From assembly GCF_042701255.1 (NCBI RefSeq), contig NZ_CP170554.1, positions 992,001 to 1,056,000 of the forward strand: 64,000 nucleotides of DNA. Direction: 5' to 3'. Shown here piece by piece: positions 26,469 through 34,576 of the stretch. A program made the position numbers and the translations under genes. This DNA is from Tahibacter sp042701255 (GTDB lineage: Bacteria; Pseudomonadota; Gammaproteobacteria; Xanthomonadales; Rhodanobacteraceae). Position 1 is the first letter of the stretch; the number at the start of each line of letters is the position of its first letter. The notes below the pieces were generated by a model. That model saw nothing but the letters and a program-made list of their open reading frames with translations. It was not told where the DNA came from and ran no database searches.

Positions 26469-26921
26469 TCAGCTCGCTCCGGCGGACGCGCGCAGTTCCT
26501 CACGCAGTTCCATCAGCAGACGGCCCAGCCAGTTCTTGCCGCTGCCGTCGCCGCCGTCGGCCCAGTAGCGGTCGTTGTGAGTGTGCTCGATCAGTTTCGC
26601 CTCGCCGGTGGACAGCAGCAGCGCGGCGAGATCGGCATGCTGGGTGAACTTCGCGCGCAGCGCCGTGCGCATGACCTCGACCTTGACCGACTCCCAGTCG
26701 CGCCGCAGTTTCTGTTTGCGATCGCGTCCGAGGTTGGCGGCTTCCATCGGCGAATGCGCCTTGCGGATGCGTTCGACATACGCGGCATCGTCGAATTTCT
26801 GCGCCTGGAAATAGTGCTCGGACGTCGGCCAGCGTTTGCCGGACAGGCTGATCGGATGCGGCGAGAAGTTGGAGAACTCGCCGTACTCGTCGCCGACGCG
26901 GTAGAAGAGGATCGTGTCCAT
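26469..26921 (-). CDS. ybiA: NADAR family protein (YbiA-like)
   Basis: A 150-residue protein that begins MDTILFYRVGDEYGEFSNFSPHPI and contains the NADAR hallmarks FSNFSPHPI, WPTSEHYFQAQKF, AHSPMEAANLGRDRKQKLRRDWESVKVEVMRTALRAKF and HNDRYWADGGDGSGKNWLG. Proteins of this family remove ADP-ribose or hydrolyse N-glycosidic bonds of riboflavin intermediates, and some act with NAD- or ADP-ribose-based defence or damage control. The ATG at 26921 matches the family start. It lies alone between the giant surface protein and a small exported protein. Confidence 0.93.
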   Translation of the reverse strand: MDTILFYRVGDEYGEFSNFSPHPISLSGKRWPTSEHYFQAQKFDDAAYVERIRKAHSPMEAANLGRDRKQKLRRDWESVKVEVMRTALRAKFTQHADLAALLLSTGEAKLIEHTHNDRYWADGGDGSGKNWLGRLLMELREELRASAGAS

Positions 26922-27006
26922 GATCGGCAGCTCTGATGTATCTGCGGGGGGCGATAGCGTGACAGCGCAACGGCGGCCGTGGAAGCCGCCGTCGTCCTGC
27001 CTCACC

Positions 27007-27504
27007 TTACTGATCGCCGAGACGCGCATCCCTGGTCGGCGCGGCCAGCCATTCGGCGACGTCCTTGCCGATGGCCTTGACCGTGCGGCCGAGCACCGAG
27101 CACGAACCCTTGTAGCCGGCGAACGCGCCGCCCATCGAATAGCGCTGAGCGACGAAATTGCCGATCTCCTCGCCGTCCTGGTACAGCGCGCCCTTGGCGC
27201 GGCTGAACTTCTGGTGGCCGATGAAGGCATTGCCGCGCGACACCGCTTCGTCGATCTCCACGACGAGCACGCGGCCCGGATCGCTGGCCGAGACCTGTTC
27301 GGCGAACGCGGTCTTGATGCGCTTTTCCTCGGCGTATTCGGCGATGTAGGCCGGCAGCTGGGTCGTCAGCTGGCACTCGGTCTTGATGTTGCTGGCGATC
27401 TCGCTGCGCGCCGAATACGGCGCGGTGCGGGCCAGGGTGACGGTTTCGGCGTGGGCACTGCCGGCGACGAGCGCGGCGGCGATCAGGCAATGACGGTAAC
27501 GCAT
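27007..27504 (-). CDS. Exported hypothetical protein
   Basis: A 165-residue protein with the signal peptide MRYRHCLIAAALVAGSAHA. A purine-rich GGGGGA site 6 bases before the ATG at 27504 fixes the start. The mature part has two cysteines that could form one disulfide (IKTECQLTTQLPAYIAEYAEEKR and YKGSCSVLGRTVKAIGKDVAEWL) and reads as alpha/beta. I do not recognise a named family. It is transcribed in the same direction as yjdM upstream, with a 157-base gap. Confidence 0.72.
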   Translation of the reverse strand: MRYRHCLIAAALVAGSAHAETVTLARTAPYSARSEIASNIKTECQLTTQLPAYIAEYAEEKRIKTAFAEQVSASDPGRVLVVEIDEAVSRGNAFIGHQKFSRAKGALYQDGEEIGNFVAQRYSMGGAFAGYKGSCSVLGRTVKAIGKDVAEWLAAPTRDARLGDQ

Positions 27505-27661
27505 GCACTTCCCCCTGTTGGCGATGATGACGACGAGCCTGAGGGGGAACGGCGGCGCCTTCCAGCTCCGAACAGGGGCTGGCGCGGCGAGCGGGCTTGT
27601 GACTGCGCGCCGTTCCGCTCCGGTCTCGTCGAGGAAATACGGAATCGGGCGGAATTCCGCG

Positions 27662-28009
27662 TCAGGCTTTGCGCACGAACTCGGATTTGAGCTGCATCGC
27701 ACCGAAGCCGTCGATCTTGCAGTCGATGTCGTGGTCGCCGTCGACGAGGCGGATGTTGCGCACCTTGGTGCCGACCTTGACCACCGACGACGCGCCCTTG
27801 ACCTTGAGGTCCTTGATCACGACGACGCTGTCGCCGTCGGTCAGCACGTTGCCGTTGGCGTCGCGCACGACGCGGGCGCCGTCTTCCGCGGCGGCTGCGG
27901 CGACGGCCGTGGTCGGCCATTCATGGGCGCATTCGGGACAGACGTAGTTGTCGCCGTCGACGTAGGTGAACTCGGACGCGCATTGCGGGCATTTCGGCAG
28001 ATCGGTCAT
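27662..28009 (-). CDS. yjdM: Zinc-ribbon protein YjdM (PhnA-like)
   Basis: A 115-residue protein with an N-terminal zinc ribbon (CPQCASEFTYVDGDNYVCPEC) and the C-terminal PhnA domain: DANGNVLTDGDSVVVIKDLKVKG, GTKVRNIRLVDGDHDIDCKIDGFGAMQLKSEFVRK. Length and sequence match the widespread YjdM/PhnA proteins. The name alkylphosphonate utilisation protein is historical and the true function is unclear. It sits directly downstream of pigment block 2 on the same strand. Confidence 0.95.
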   Translation of the reverse strand: MTDLPKCPQCASEFTYVDGDNYVCPECAHEWPTTAVAAAAAEDGARVVRDANGNVLTDGDSVVVIKDLKVKGASSVVKVGTKVRNIRLVDGDHDIDCKIDGFGAMQLKSEFVRKA

Positions 28010-28064
28010 GGCGGTGCTCGGAGAAAGGAAAATCGGGGGTCGTGACGCGGCGAAGGCGCGCGGG

Positions 28065-28796
28065 CTAGGTCATCGCGCCGTCGACGCCGATGACCTGGCC
28101 GGAGACGTAGCTCGCCGCGTCGCTGGCGAGAAAGCCGACCAGCGCCGCGACTTCGTCGGGGCGGCCGGCGCGCGCCATCGGCACGATCTGCTTGATCTGC
28201 TCGGCCGGGAATGCGGCGTCGGCCATGCGGCCGGCGATGACGCCGGGCGCGACGACGTTGGCCGTGATGCCGCGGCTGGCCATTTCGCGCGCGAGCGATT
28301 TGACCGCGCCGTGCAGGCCGGCCTTGGCCGCGGCGTAGTTGGTCTGGCCGCGGTTGCCCAGGCGTGCGGCGACCGAGGAGATCGCGACGATGCGGCCCCG
28401 GCGCTGGCGCGCCATCGGCAGCAGCAGCGGCTGGGTCACGTGGAAGAAGCCGTGCAGCGAGACGTCGACGACGCGGTGCCACTGCGTCTCGCTCATGCCG
28501 GCCATCGGCGCGTCGTCGTGAATGCCGGCGTTGTGCACGAGTATCGAGATCGTGCCGGCGGCCAGCAGCGCATCGAGCGCTGCGCGCGTCGCGGCCGCGT
28601 CGCAGAGATCGAACGCGACCGCCTCGGCCGAACCGCCCTCGGCGCGGATCGCCGCGGCCACGGCTTCGGCGCGATCCAGGCCGCTGTGCGCATGCACGAT
28701 CACGTGGGCGCCGCCGCGGGCGAGCTCGGCGCAGATCGCGCCGCCGATGTCGCCGCTGCCGCCGGTGACGAGGGCGCGGGGAGAGGCTGTAGTCAT
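28065..28796 (-). CDS. 3-oxoacyl-ACP reductase (FabG/ApeQ-like)
   Basis: A 243-residue short-chain dehydrogenase that would reduce the beta-keto group after each condensation in polyene synthesis. The cofactor loop TGGSGDIGG, the NAG strand LVHNAGIHDD, catalytic Ser in ISSVAARLGNRGQ and the YxxxK equivalent NYAAAKAGL are visible. C-terminal GFLASDAASYVSGQVIGVDGA is typical of FabG. It is the last gene of the minus-strand pigment block 2, 88 bases after the dehydratase. The pigment assignment rests on context because FabG sequences are very uniform. Confidence 0.9.
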   Translation of the reverse strand: MTTASPRALVTGGSGDIGGAICAELARGGAHVIVHAHSGLDRAEAVAAAIRAEGGSAEAVAFDLCDAAATRAALDALLAAGTISILVHNAGIHDDAPMAGMSETQWHRVVDVSLHGFFHVTQPLLLPMARQRRGRIVAISSVAARLGNRGQTNYAAAKAGLHGAVKSLAREMASRGITANVVAPGVIAGRMADAAFPAEQIKQIVPMARAGRPDEVAALVGFLASDAASYVSGQVIGVDGAMT

Positions 28797-28884
28797 GCGG
28801 CTGCTCCGGACGAAAGCCGTCTGCGCGGCTCGAGAGATTCGACGGCCGCGCCGGCGAGGCGTGGCGAAACATCAGGTACCGCCT

Positions 28885-29316
28885 TCATGCGGGCTGCACC
28901 ATGACCGCGGCGCGGCCGCGTGCGATCAGCGCGCCGTCGTGCTCGATGCGGAACGCGTACTGCCAGCTCTGCTCGCCGGCGAGCAGGCGCTCGGCCTGCA
29001 CGTCGAGCTCGCCGGTGAGGTCGTCGACGTAGGCGCGCGTGAGCTCGACGTCACGCAGCGACACGAGCAGGCCCGGCGCCGCGCGGCCGCCGGCCGCCTG
29101 GGCGAGCAGACCGCCGTGGACGGCCATGGCCTGCGCGCCGTATTCGCACAGGTGCAGGCTGCGCAGGCGTCCGTCGGCGCGAAGCGGGTTGTCGCTGCGT
29201 GCGTGCGAGGCGGTGCGCGCATGGATGCGTTCCGCGTCCCAGGCCACGACCGTGTCGAGCAGGCACATCGTGCCCTGGTGCGGGATCAGCGCCGACCACT
29301 GCGATTTATCCAGCAT
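28885..29316 (-). CDS. 3-hydroxyacyl-ACP dehydratase, hotdog fold (ApeP-like)
   Basis: A 143-residue hotdog protein. The N-terminal IPHQGTMCLLDTVVAWD matches the ApeP-type dehydratase motif (HxGxMxLLD), followed by the central helix SLHLCEYGAQAMAVHGGL, in which Glu would pair with the His of the partner. ApeP works with an ApeI-type subunit in known systems; such a gene lies upstream in this block. The ATG at 29316 overlaps the MMPL gene's last 11 bases. Confidence 0.85.
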   Translation of the reverse strand: MLDKSQWSALIPHQGTMCLLDTVVAWDAERIHARTASHARSDNPLRADGRLRSLHLCEYGAQAMAVHGGLLAQAAGGRAAPGLLVSLRDVELTRAYVDDLTGELDVQAERLLAGEQSWQYAFRIEHDGALIARGRAAVMVQPA

Positions 29317-31639
29317 CGGCGATCTCCTGGCGCGGGCGCGTCAGCAGCAGTGCGAGCACGAAGTTGAAGATCACGCCCAGGGTGACCGTGGTGCCGATCG
29401 CGCGCAGCACCGGCAGCGAGGACAGGGCCAGCAGCAGGAACACGAGGAAGGTGCTCGCGCTGCAGACCAGGATCGCGTGCAGGGTGCGGCGCTGATCGAG
29501 CTCGTTGTCCTCGACATGTTCGAAGAACAGCGCGTAGTCCAGACCGAGGCCGGCCGCGAGCACCAGCGCGATCAGGTGGAACAGCGACAGCGACACGCCG
29601 CCGAGGCGCAGCGCCGCGAGGATCAGCAGGGTCGTCACGGCCATCGGCAGCAGCACGCGCAGCACGCGGCTGCGCCGGCGCAGCGCGATGCCGACGACGA
29701 CGACGAGCAGCACGGCGGCCACGGCCAGCGAATACAGCACGCGCGTGCGATAGGCCGCGACCAGCGATTCGGACGCGTGCTTGAGATCGAGCAGCCGCGC
29801 CGGTGCGTCCGGCTGCGCCGCGAGCGCGATCAGCGCCGACGTGTCGGCAACGCCGACGAGGCTGACCAGGCCGATCCAGTGTCCTTCGCGCGGCTGCAGC
29901 TGCGCCTTGAGGCGCAGGCCCAGCGGTGAGGCGAAGAAGCGGTCGGCGGTCAGCGGCGGCAGGCTGCGCGCCGCGGTGATGTCGCGCAGGAACGGATCGA
30001 AGCTGTCGGGCTTGAACGGCAGATCCTGCTGCGCGCGCTGCAGCGCGACGTGCAGCGCGGCCGGCTCGGGCAGTCGCGCCTGGCGCGCGCGCTGCGTCGC
30101 GACGCTCGGCAGATAGCGCGACGGCAGTTCGTAGCCGGCGATCGCACCGTCACGCTGCAGCTGTGCCAGACGCGGCTCGAGCTTTTCGCTCGCGGCCAGC
30201 ACGGCGTCGGCGTCGCTGCCTTCGATCACGAGCAGATGGCGCACGTCCGGCGCGCCGAGTTCCTGGCGCAGGCGCGCGTCCTGCGCGATCAGATCCGGCG
30301 GCGCCGGCGTCAGTGCGGCGAGATTGTTTTCCCAGAACGCGCCGGGCGACAGCAGCATCGCGACGACGGAACCCAGCGCGAGCAGCGGTGCGAGCCAGCG
30401 CGGCCGCGGCAATGCGGCGAGCCGGCGCCACAGCGCGGCGAGCCAGTTCGACTGCGCCGCGTCGTAGGGTTCGCGGCCGAGCAGATGGACCAGGCCGAAG
30501 CGTGTGGTCAGCGCCGCGGTCGCGAGGCCGACTATCGTGAACACGGCCAGCTGTTCCAGTCCGTCCACGCCCGAGGCGAAGAACGCGAGATAGGCGATGC
30601 AGGTCGAGGCCACGCCGGTGACGAGGGTCGGCCACAGATGATGTGCCACCTCCGCCGGCGACTGCTCGCGGCGCAGATGGCTGAACAGGTGGATCGGATA
30701 GTCCTGCGCCACGCCGATCAGGGTGAAGCCGAACGCCAGGGTGATGCCGTGCGCGCCGCCGAAGAACAGCGCCAGCGCGGCCATGCCGGCCAGGCCGCCG
30801 GTCAGCAGCGGCAGCGCGCCGGCGAATACCGTGGTCAGGCGGCGATACGCGAGCAGCAGCAGGGTGACGAAACCCAGGGTGTCGAACATGCCGATGAAGT
30901 TGGCTTCGTCGCTCGTGGTCTCGTTGATGCGCACGGTGAACACGCCGGGACCGCTGAGCACGAGCTGTGCCTTGCTGTCGCCGGCGGCTTCGCGGAAATA
31001 GCCGGCCAGCGCGTCCTGCGCCGCACGCTGCGCGGCCGGATCGAACCCGCCGGCGACGGTCTCGGCCAGCAGCAGCGCCTGTTTGCCGTCGCGCGTGAAC
31101 CAGACGTCGGCATAGCGCTCGGGCTCGCCCGGCGGCGCCCAGGCTTCGGCGAGCTTGAGGGTTTCCAGGGTCGGATCGGCCGCGAGCAGCGGCTTGAGCC
31201 AGGCCGCTGCCGGCGAACCCAGATCCTCGACGCGCTGCTGCAGCTCGCTGTGCAGGGTGCGCGCGTCGAACTGCGCGCTGTCCAGGGTCGGCGACAGCAG
31301 ATAGCGGTACGGCAGCAGGTCCGCGGCCAGCGCGCCGATTTCTTCCTCGCCGTTGAGCGCGCGCACGAAGCGGCGGTCGGCGCGGATGCGCGGCAGCAGG
31401 GACTTGCTGATCTCGGCCAGGGTGTCGGGCTCGTCGCCGGTCAGTGCGAGCAGCAGCAGGCGCGAGCCCGGGCCTTCGCCGATTTCGTCGAGCAGCAGGC
31501 GCTGCTCGGGCGTGCGCGGCGGCGGCATGAAGCTGCGCAGGTCGGTGCTGACCTTGAGCGCGCCGAGTACGTAGGCCAGCAAGCCGGCGAGCAGCGCCAG
31601 CCAGGCCGCCAGCAGGGCGAAACGTGCGCATGCGCTCAC
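29306..31639 (-). CDS. MMPL/RND-family exporter of the pigment cluster (ApeM-like)
   Basis: A 777-residue membrane protein with the two-fold RND layout: one helix, a large periplasmic loop of about 190 residues, a five- to six-helix bundle containing LAFGFTLIGVAQDYPIHLFSHLR, then a second loop and bundle (LVLAAGLGLDYALFFEHVED). The GxxxDY helices are MMPL signatures. It is thought to move the finished or lipid-linked polyene across the inner membrane. Start is GTG 31639, overlapping the LolA-like gene's stop as GTGA; the longer open frame upstream is arginine-rich and lacks homology. Confidence 0.9.
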   Translation of the reverse strand: MSACARFALLAAWLALLAGLLAYVLGALKVSTDLRSFMPPPRTPEQRLLLDEIGEGPGSRLLLLALTGDEPDTLAEISKSLLPRIRADRRFVRALNGEEEIGALAADLLPYRYLLSPTLDSAQFDARTLHSELQQRVEDLGSPAAAWLKPLLAADPTLETLKLAEAWAPPGEPERYADVWFTRDGKQALLLAETVAGGFDPAAQRAAQDALAGYFREAAGDSKAQLVLSGPGVFTVRINETTSDEANFIGMFDTLGFVTLLLLAYRRLTTVFAGALPLLTGGLAGMAALALFFGGAHGITLAFGFTLIGVAQDYPIHLFSHLRREQSPAEVAHHLWPTLVTGVASTCIAYLAFFASGVDGLEQLAVFTIVGLATAALTTRFGLVHLLGREPYDAAQSNWLAALWRRLAALPRPRWLAPLLALGSVVAMLLSPGAFWENNLAALTPAPPDLIAQDARLRQELGAPDVRHLLVIEGSDADAVLAASEKLEPRLAQLQRDGAIAGYELPSRYLPSVATQRARQARLPEPAALHVALQRAQQDLPFKPDSFDPFLRDITAARSLPPLTADRFFASPLGLRLKAQLQPREGHWIGLVSLVGVADTSALIALAAQPDAPARLLDLKHASESLVAAYRTRVLYSLAVAAVLLVVVVGIALRRRSRVLRVLLPMAVTTLLILAALRLGGVSLSLFHLIALVLAAGLGLDYALFFEHVEDNELDQRRTLHAILVCSASTFLVFLLLALSSLPVLRAIGTTVTLGVIFNFVLALLLTRPRQEIADAG

Positions 31640-32301
31640 GGGGCGTGCTGGCAGAGCTGCTGCAGTTCCGCGCGCTGCGGCGATCTGGACAGCGGCCGGT
31701 CGGCCAGCCTGTCGACGAGCAGGATGCTGCTGTCGCCGCCGGCTTCCTCGACCTCGAAGCACAGCGGCGTCGCCTTCGTGCCGCTGACCGTCACGCGCGT
31801 CACGTGCTTGGCCAGCGCAGGATCGCGTGGCACCAATTGCAGCTGCCACTGGCCGTCGGGGCCTCCTTCGCTGCTGAGCACGTAGCTGCGCGCGAGACGC
31901 TGCGCATCGCCGGCCAGGGTCGCGCTGAAGCTTTCGAGAAAGCCGGCCAGCGCCGGTGCGCGCTTGAGGCTGAAGCGCTTGACCGGCTTGCCGGGCCGGC
32001 GGATCTCGACCTGGCCGTCGGCGATCGTCGTGGTTTCCTCGTACGGATTGACGACGCTCTTGCCGAGCGCGTCGGCGCTCGTATAGGTCAGGTCGCCGCG
32101 CAGCACGAGCGGTTCGTCGAGCATCTGCACGAAGCGCACTTCGGTGTATCCGGTCGCCGCCGGCAGCGGGCGCCTGAGCGCCTCGACGAGCTGTACGGTC
32201 TGCGCCGACGGGCAGTCGGTGCGGCAGCCGGCCGGCTCAGGCGCGCCGCGGCTCGCCAGCGGCAACAACAGGCTCAATCCGATCGCTGTGCCAAAAATCA
32301 T
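31636..32301 (-). CDS. LolA-like outer-membrane carrier protein (ApeL-like)
   Basis: A 221-residue periplasmic protein with the signal peptide MIFGTAIGLSLLLPLASRG. The mature part resembles LolA: TEVRFVQMLDEPLVLRGDLTYTSADALGKSVVNPYEETTTIADGQVEIRR. In aryl-polyene loci it is proposed to carry the lipidated pigment to the outer membrane. The start at 32301 lies 65 bases inside the upstream acyltransferase gene; this overlap is needed to keep the signal peptide. Its stop overlaps the MMPL start. Confidence 0.83.
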   Translation of the reverse strand: MIFGTAIGLSLLLPLASRGAPEPAGCRTDCPSAQTVQLVEALRRPLPAATGYTEVRFVQMLDEPLVLRGDLTYTSADALGKSVVNPYEETTTIADGQVEIRRPGKPVKRFSLKRAPALAGFLESFSATLAGDAQRLARSYVLSSEGGPDGQWQLQLVPRDPALAKHVTRVTVSGTKATPLCFEVEEAGGDSSILLVDRLADRPLSRSPQRAELQQLCQHAP

Positions 32302-33184
32302 AGAAATTGAACCAGTTGTAGGGATCCAGGCGCGCATGATGCTCCAGCCGCGCGGCATAGCGCGCAAGCCAGGCGTCGAGGCGCACGTTGCGCTCGTTGC
32401 GCGGGATCTCGATGCGTTCGGCGAAATGCTCGAAATGCAGCGAGTAGCGGTTGCCGCCGCGGTACAGGCCGAAGCACAGCAGCACCGGCGTATCGAGCAC
32501 CGAGGCGATCAGATACGGCGCGACCGGCAGCGGCGCGGATTCGCCGAGGAAGGTCGCCTGGCGCGTCGGCTCCTGCGGCCGCGCGCGGTCGCCGAGCAGC
32601 GCGACGACGGCGCCCTGTTCGACGGCTTCCTTGATGCCGAGCACGATCGCCGTGCCGCCTTCGGAGGCGTCGATGACGCTGCCGCCGATGGCCGGATTCA
32701 GCGCGTGCAGCAGTTCGGTGATCGCCGGCGTCTGCGACTTGTCGAGCACGACCTTGAGCTTGACCTCGGGCCGCTCGCGCGCGAGCACGCGCAGGATCTC
32801 GAAGCTGCCGACGTGCGAGCCGAGCAGCAGCATGCCGCGGCCCTGGCGATAGGTGTCCAGCAGCAGGTCCAGGCCGTGTATCTCGAGCTGGAACTGGCGC
32901 GCATCGTCGCGCGCGAGCAGGAAAACGCGGTCCAGGATGACGCCGGCAAAGCGATGGATGTGTCGCATCACATCAAGGGTGCGGGCCGGCCGGCCGAGCA
33001 CGCGGCTCAGGAACGCGCGCGAGGCCTCGCGCTCGGGACGCCGGCGCAGATAGAAATACAAGGTGATCGGATACAGGAACAGCCGCGCGAACGGGCGGCC
33101 GCCGTACAGCGCGATCGAACGGATCAGCCAGATCGCGAAATGACCGCCGCCTTCGGGGCGGTCGGTCCAGTGCGGATTGCTCAT
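32237..33184 (-). CDS. Lipid-A-type acyltransferase (LpxL/HtrB family, ApeJ C-terminal-like)
   Basis: A 315-residue protein with an N-terminal hydrophobic segment and the LpxL-family motif LLLGSHVGSFEILRV (H-x4-E catalytic pair), followed by VVALLGDRARP and TFLGESAPLPVAPYLIA. Such enzymes transfer acyl chains at the inner membrane. In aryl-polyene clusters it is thought to anchor the polyene on a lipid or glycerol moiety; in some species it is fused to the glycosyltransferase, which here is a separate gene in block 1. The start overlaps the dehydratase stop as ATGA. Confidence 0.9.
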   Translation of the reverse strand: MSNPHWTDRPEGGGHFAIWLIRSIALYGGRPFARLFLYPITLYFYLRRRPEREASRAFLSRVLGRPARTLDVMRHIHRFAGVILDRVFLLARDDARQFQLEIHGLDLLLDTYRQGRGMLLLGSHVGSFEILRVLARERPEVKLKVVLDKSQTPAITELLHALNPAIGGSVIDASEGGTAIVLGIKEAVEQGAVVALLGDRARPQEPTRQATFLGESAPLPVAPYLIASVLDTPVLLCFGLYRGGNRYSLHFEHFAERIEIPRNERNVRLDAWLARYAARLEHHARLDPYNWFNFYDFWHSDRIEPVVAAGEPRRA

Positions 33185-33465
33185 GCGCTGCTCGCCTCGC
33201 CGCTGGCGATCAGTTCGCCGTCGCGCAATACGCGAAAACGCAGGCGTGAGTCAGTGAGGTCGAGTTCGAGCGCGGCGGTCTGCTGCGGCAGCAGCGGCGC
33301 GATGAACTTGACCTGGCGGAAGCCGGCGATCTGCCGGCCGTGGCGGCGCTGCAGCGCCGCGGCAACCTGTTCGAGCACGACCACGCCCGGAACCACCGGA
33401 TTGCCCGGAAAGTGGCCGGCCAGGCTCGGATGCCCGACCGGAATGCAGAAATCTTCGTGATGCAC
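33181..33465 (-). CDS. 3-hydroxyacyl-ACP dehydratase, FabA/FabZ-like hotdog (ApeI-like)
   Basis: A hotdog protein whose active-site segment is HPSLAGHFPGNPVVPGVVVLEQVAAAL, the FabZ-type HFPGxPVxPGV motif. A GTG at 33465 gives 94 residues starting VHHEDFCIPVGHPS. A longer frame from 33576 adds a basic, low-complexity N-terminus, so the start is uncertain; no clear ribosome binding site was seen for either. It would dehydrate 3-hydroxyacyl-ACP with the ApeP-like partner. Stop and next start overlap (ATGA). Confidence 0.82.
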   Translation of the reverse strand: MHHEDFCIPVGHPSLAGHFPGNPVVPGVVVLEQVAAALQRRHGRQIAGFRQVKFIAPLLPQQTAALELDLTDSRLRFRVLRDGELIASGEASSA

Positions 33466-33779
33466 GACGCAACGCCTTGGCGAATGATCCAGCTCTAGCT
33501 CGGGCGGGATGGCGGCCGGCCGCGCGGCGACGCGGATCCGCCGGACGGCGGAACGTCCGCGACCGCCGCGCCGCAATCCGCGGCTACGGCCACGGCCCCT
33601 GTGCGGCGCGGCGCAAGCATCGCGGGTTTGCCGGATGGCGGCAAGCCGACCCGCCGGCCGCGCCGGGTCGGCGGCTGCGGAGCGCCCGTGGTATCCCTGA
33701 AACGGCCAGTGGCGTGCGGCCCCGCCACCGTACGGGTGCGGTCGTCGTCTGCGCGCAATTTTTGCAACATCGCGCGATT
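33466..33779 (-). other. Gap inside pigment block 2
   Basis: About 314 bases separate the COG4648 gene from the dehydratase start. Frames here are arginine- and proline-rich, with no motif or ribosome binding site. Many aryl-polyene loci have an acyl-ACP/CoA ligase at this place; no remnant of one is visible. Confidence 0.4.
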
Positions 33780-34493
33780 TCAGTCGCTGCCGGCGCCGTC
33801 GTGCAGCACATGGCGCCAGTTGCGCACGATCTTGGCGAAGTAGGTCCGTGGCGCTTCATGCGGCAGATGGCGCAGGTGCCAGTGGCGCCAGGCGAACTCC
33901 GCGACCGAGAACAGCGCGATCACGGCGAAGCCGCCGAGGTGCAGATACCAGAGTGCCCAGCGCTCGGGCACGGCCAGCGGCGCCCCCAGGCCCAGTCGCG
34001 CGAGGATGCCACCGGGCTGCGCCAGCACCGCGCAGGCCAGCATGACCAGCGCCTGCAGTCCGAGCAGCAGGGTCCAGGCCCAGGTCAGGCTGCGCGCGTA
34101 GGCGGCCACGCCGGGCTGGGCCAGGCGCTGCGCGCCTTCGAACGCGAGGATGGCGCGTGCGACCAGTGGCCGACGGTCGCCGACCAGGGTGCGGCCGAAG
34201 AACCCGGCCATGCCGGCATTGATCGCGACCGGCACGAGCAGCAGCGCGATCTCGGCCTGGCCCCGGCGCAGCAGCAGCAAGGTCCCGATGCCGGCGACCA
34301 GCCAGGCGACCCAGGCCAGCACGCGACCGCGCCATAAACCGCCTAGCAGCAGCAGGCTTATGAGGTCCAGCGCCGCGAGCGCCGACAGCCAGCTCTGCTG
34401 GCGCCAGTACGCCGCGAGCAGCAGCAGCGGATACAGCAGCAGCAGGGTCAGAGCCAGATGTTGCAGGCGGTGCGAAGGCGCGGCGGAACTCAT
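33780..34493 (-). CDS. COG4648-type membrane protein of the pigment cluster (ApeG-like)
   Basis: A 237-residue protein with four or more hydrophobic segments (HLALTLLLLYPLLLLAAYW, AALDLISLLLLGGLW, VLAWVAWLVAGIGTLLLL, AEIALLLVPVAINAGMAGFFG) and a soluble C-terminal part ending ...YLHLGGFAVIALFSVAEFAWRHW...YFAKIVRNWRHVL. FGRTLVGDRRPLV matches the conserved COG4648 loop. Its role in polyene synthesis is unknown. ATG 34493 is preferred to upstream arginine-rich sequence. It is the first gene of the minus-strand block and divergent from the flavoprotein gene. Confidence 0.83.
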   Translation of the reverse strand: MSSAAPSHRLQHLALTLLLLYPLLLLAAYWRQQSWLSALAALDLISLLLLGGLWRGRVLAWVAWLVAGIGTLLLLRRGQAEIALLLVPVAINAGMAGFFGRTLVGDRRPLVARAILAFEGAQRLAQPGVAAYARSLTWAWTLLLGLQALVMLACAVLAQPGGILARLGLGAPLAVPERWALWYLHLGGFAVIALFSVAEFAWRHWHLRHLPHEAPRTYFAKIVRNWRHVLHDGAGSD

Positions 34494-34538
34494 GCGGGAG
34501 TGCGTGCGGAGGCGCCGGGAGCGGCGCGCGAGCCGGCT

Positions 34539-34546
34539 ATGATACG
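34539..34546 (+). promoter_or_regulatory. Candidate -10 region TATGATAC (copy 1)
   Basis: Within CCGGCTATGATACGGCGCTC (34533-34552), 38 bases before the ATG of the first halogenase-like gene. Its reverse complement reads TATCAT, so it could serve divergent transcription of the COG4648 gene as well. The same 20 bases recur before the second halogenase-like gene. Confidence 0.5.
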
Positions 34547-34576
34547 GCGCTCCTTTCATCGAGATGACGGCCGGAC

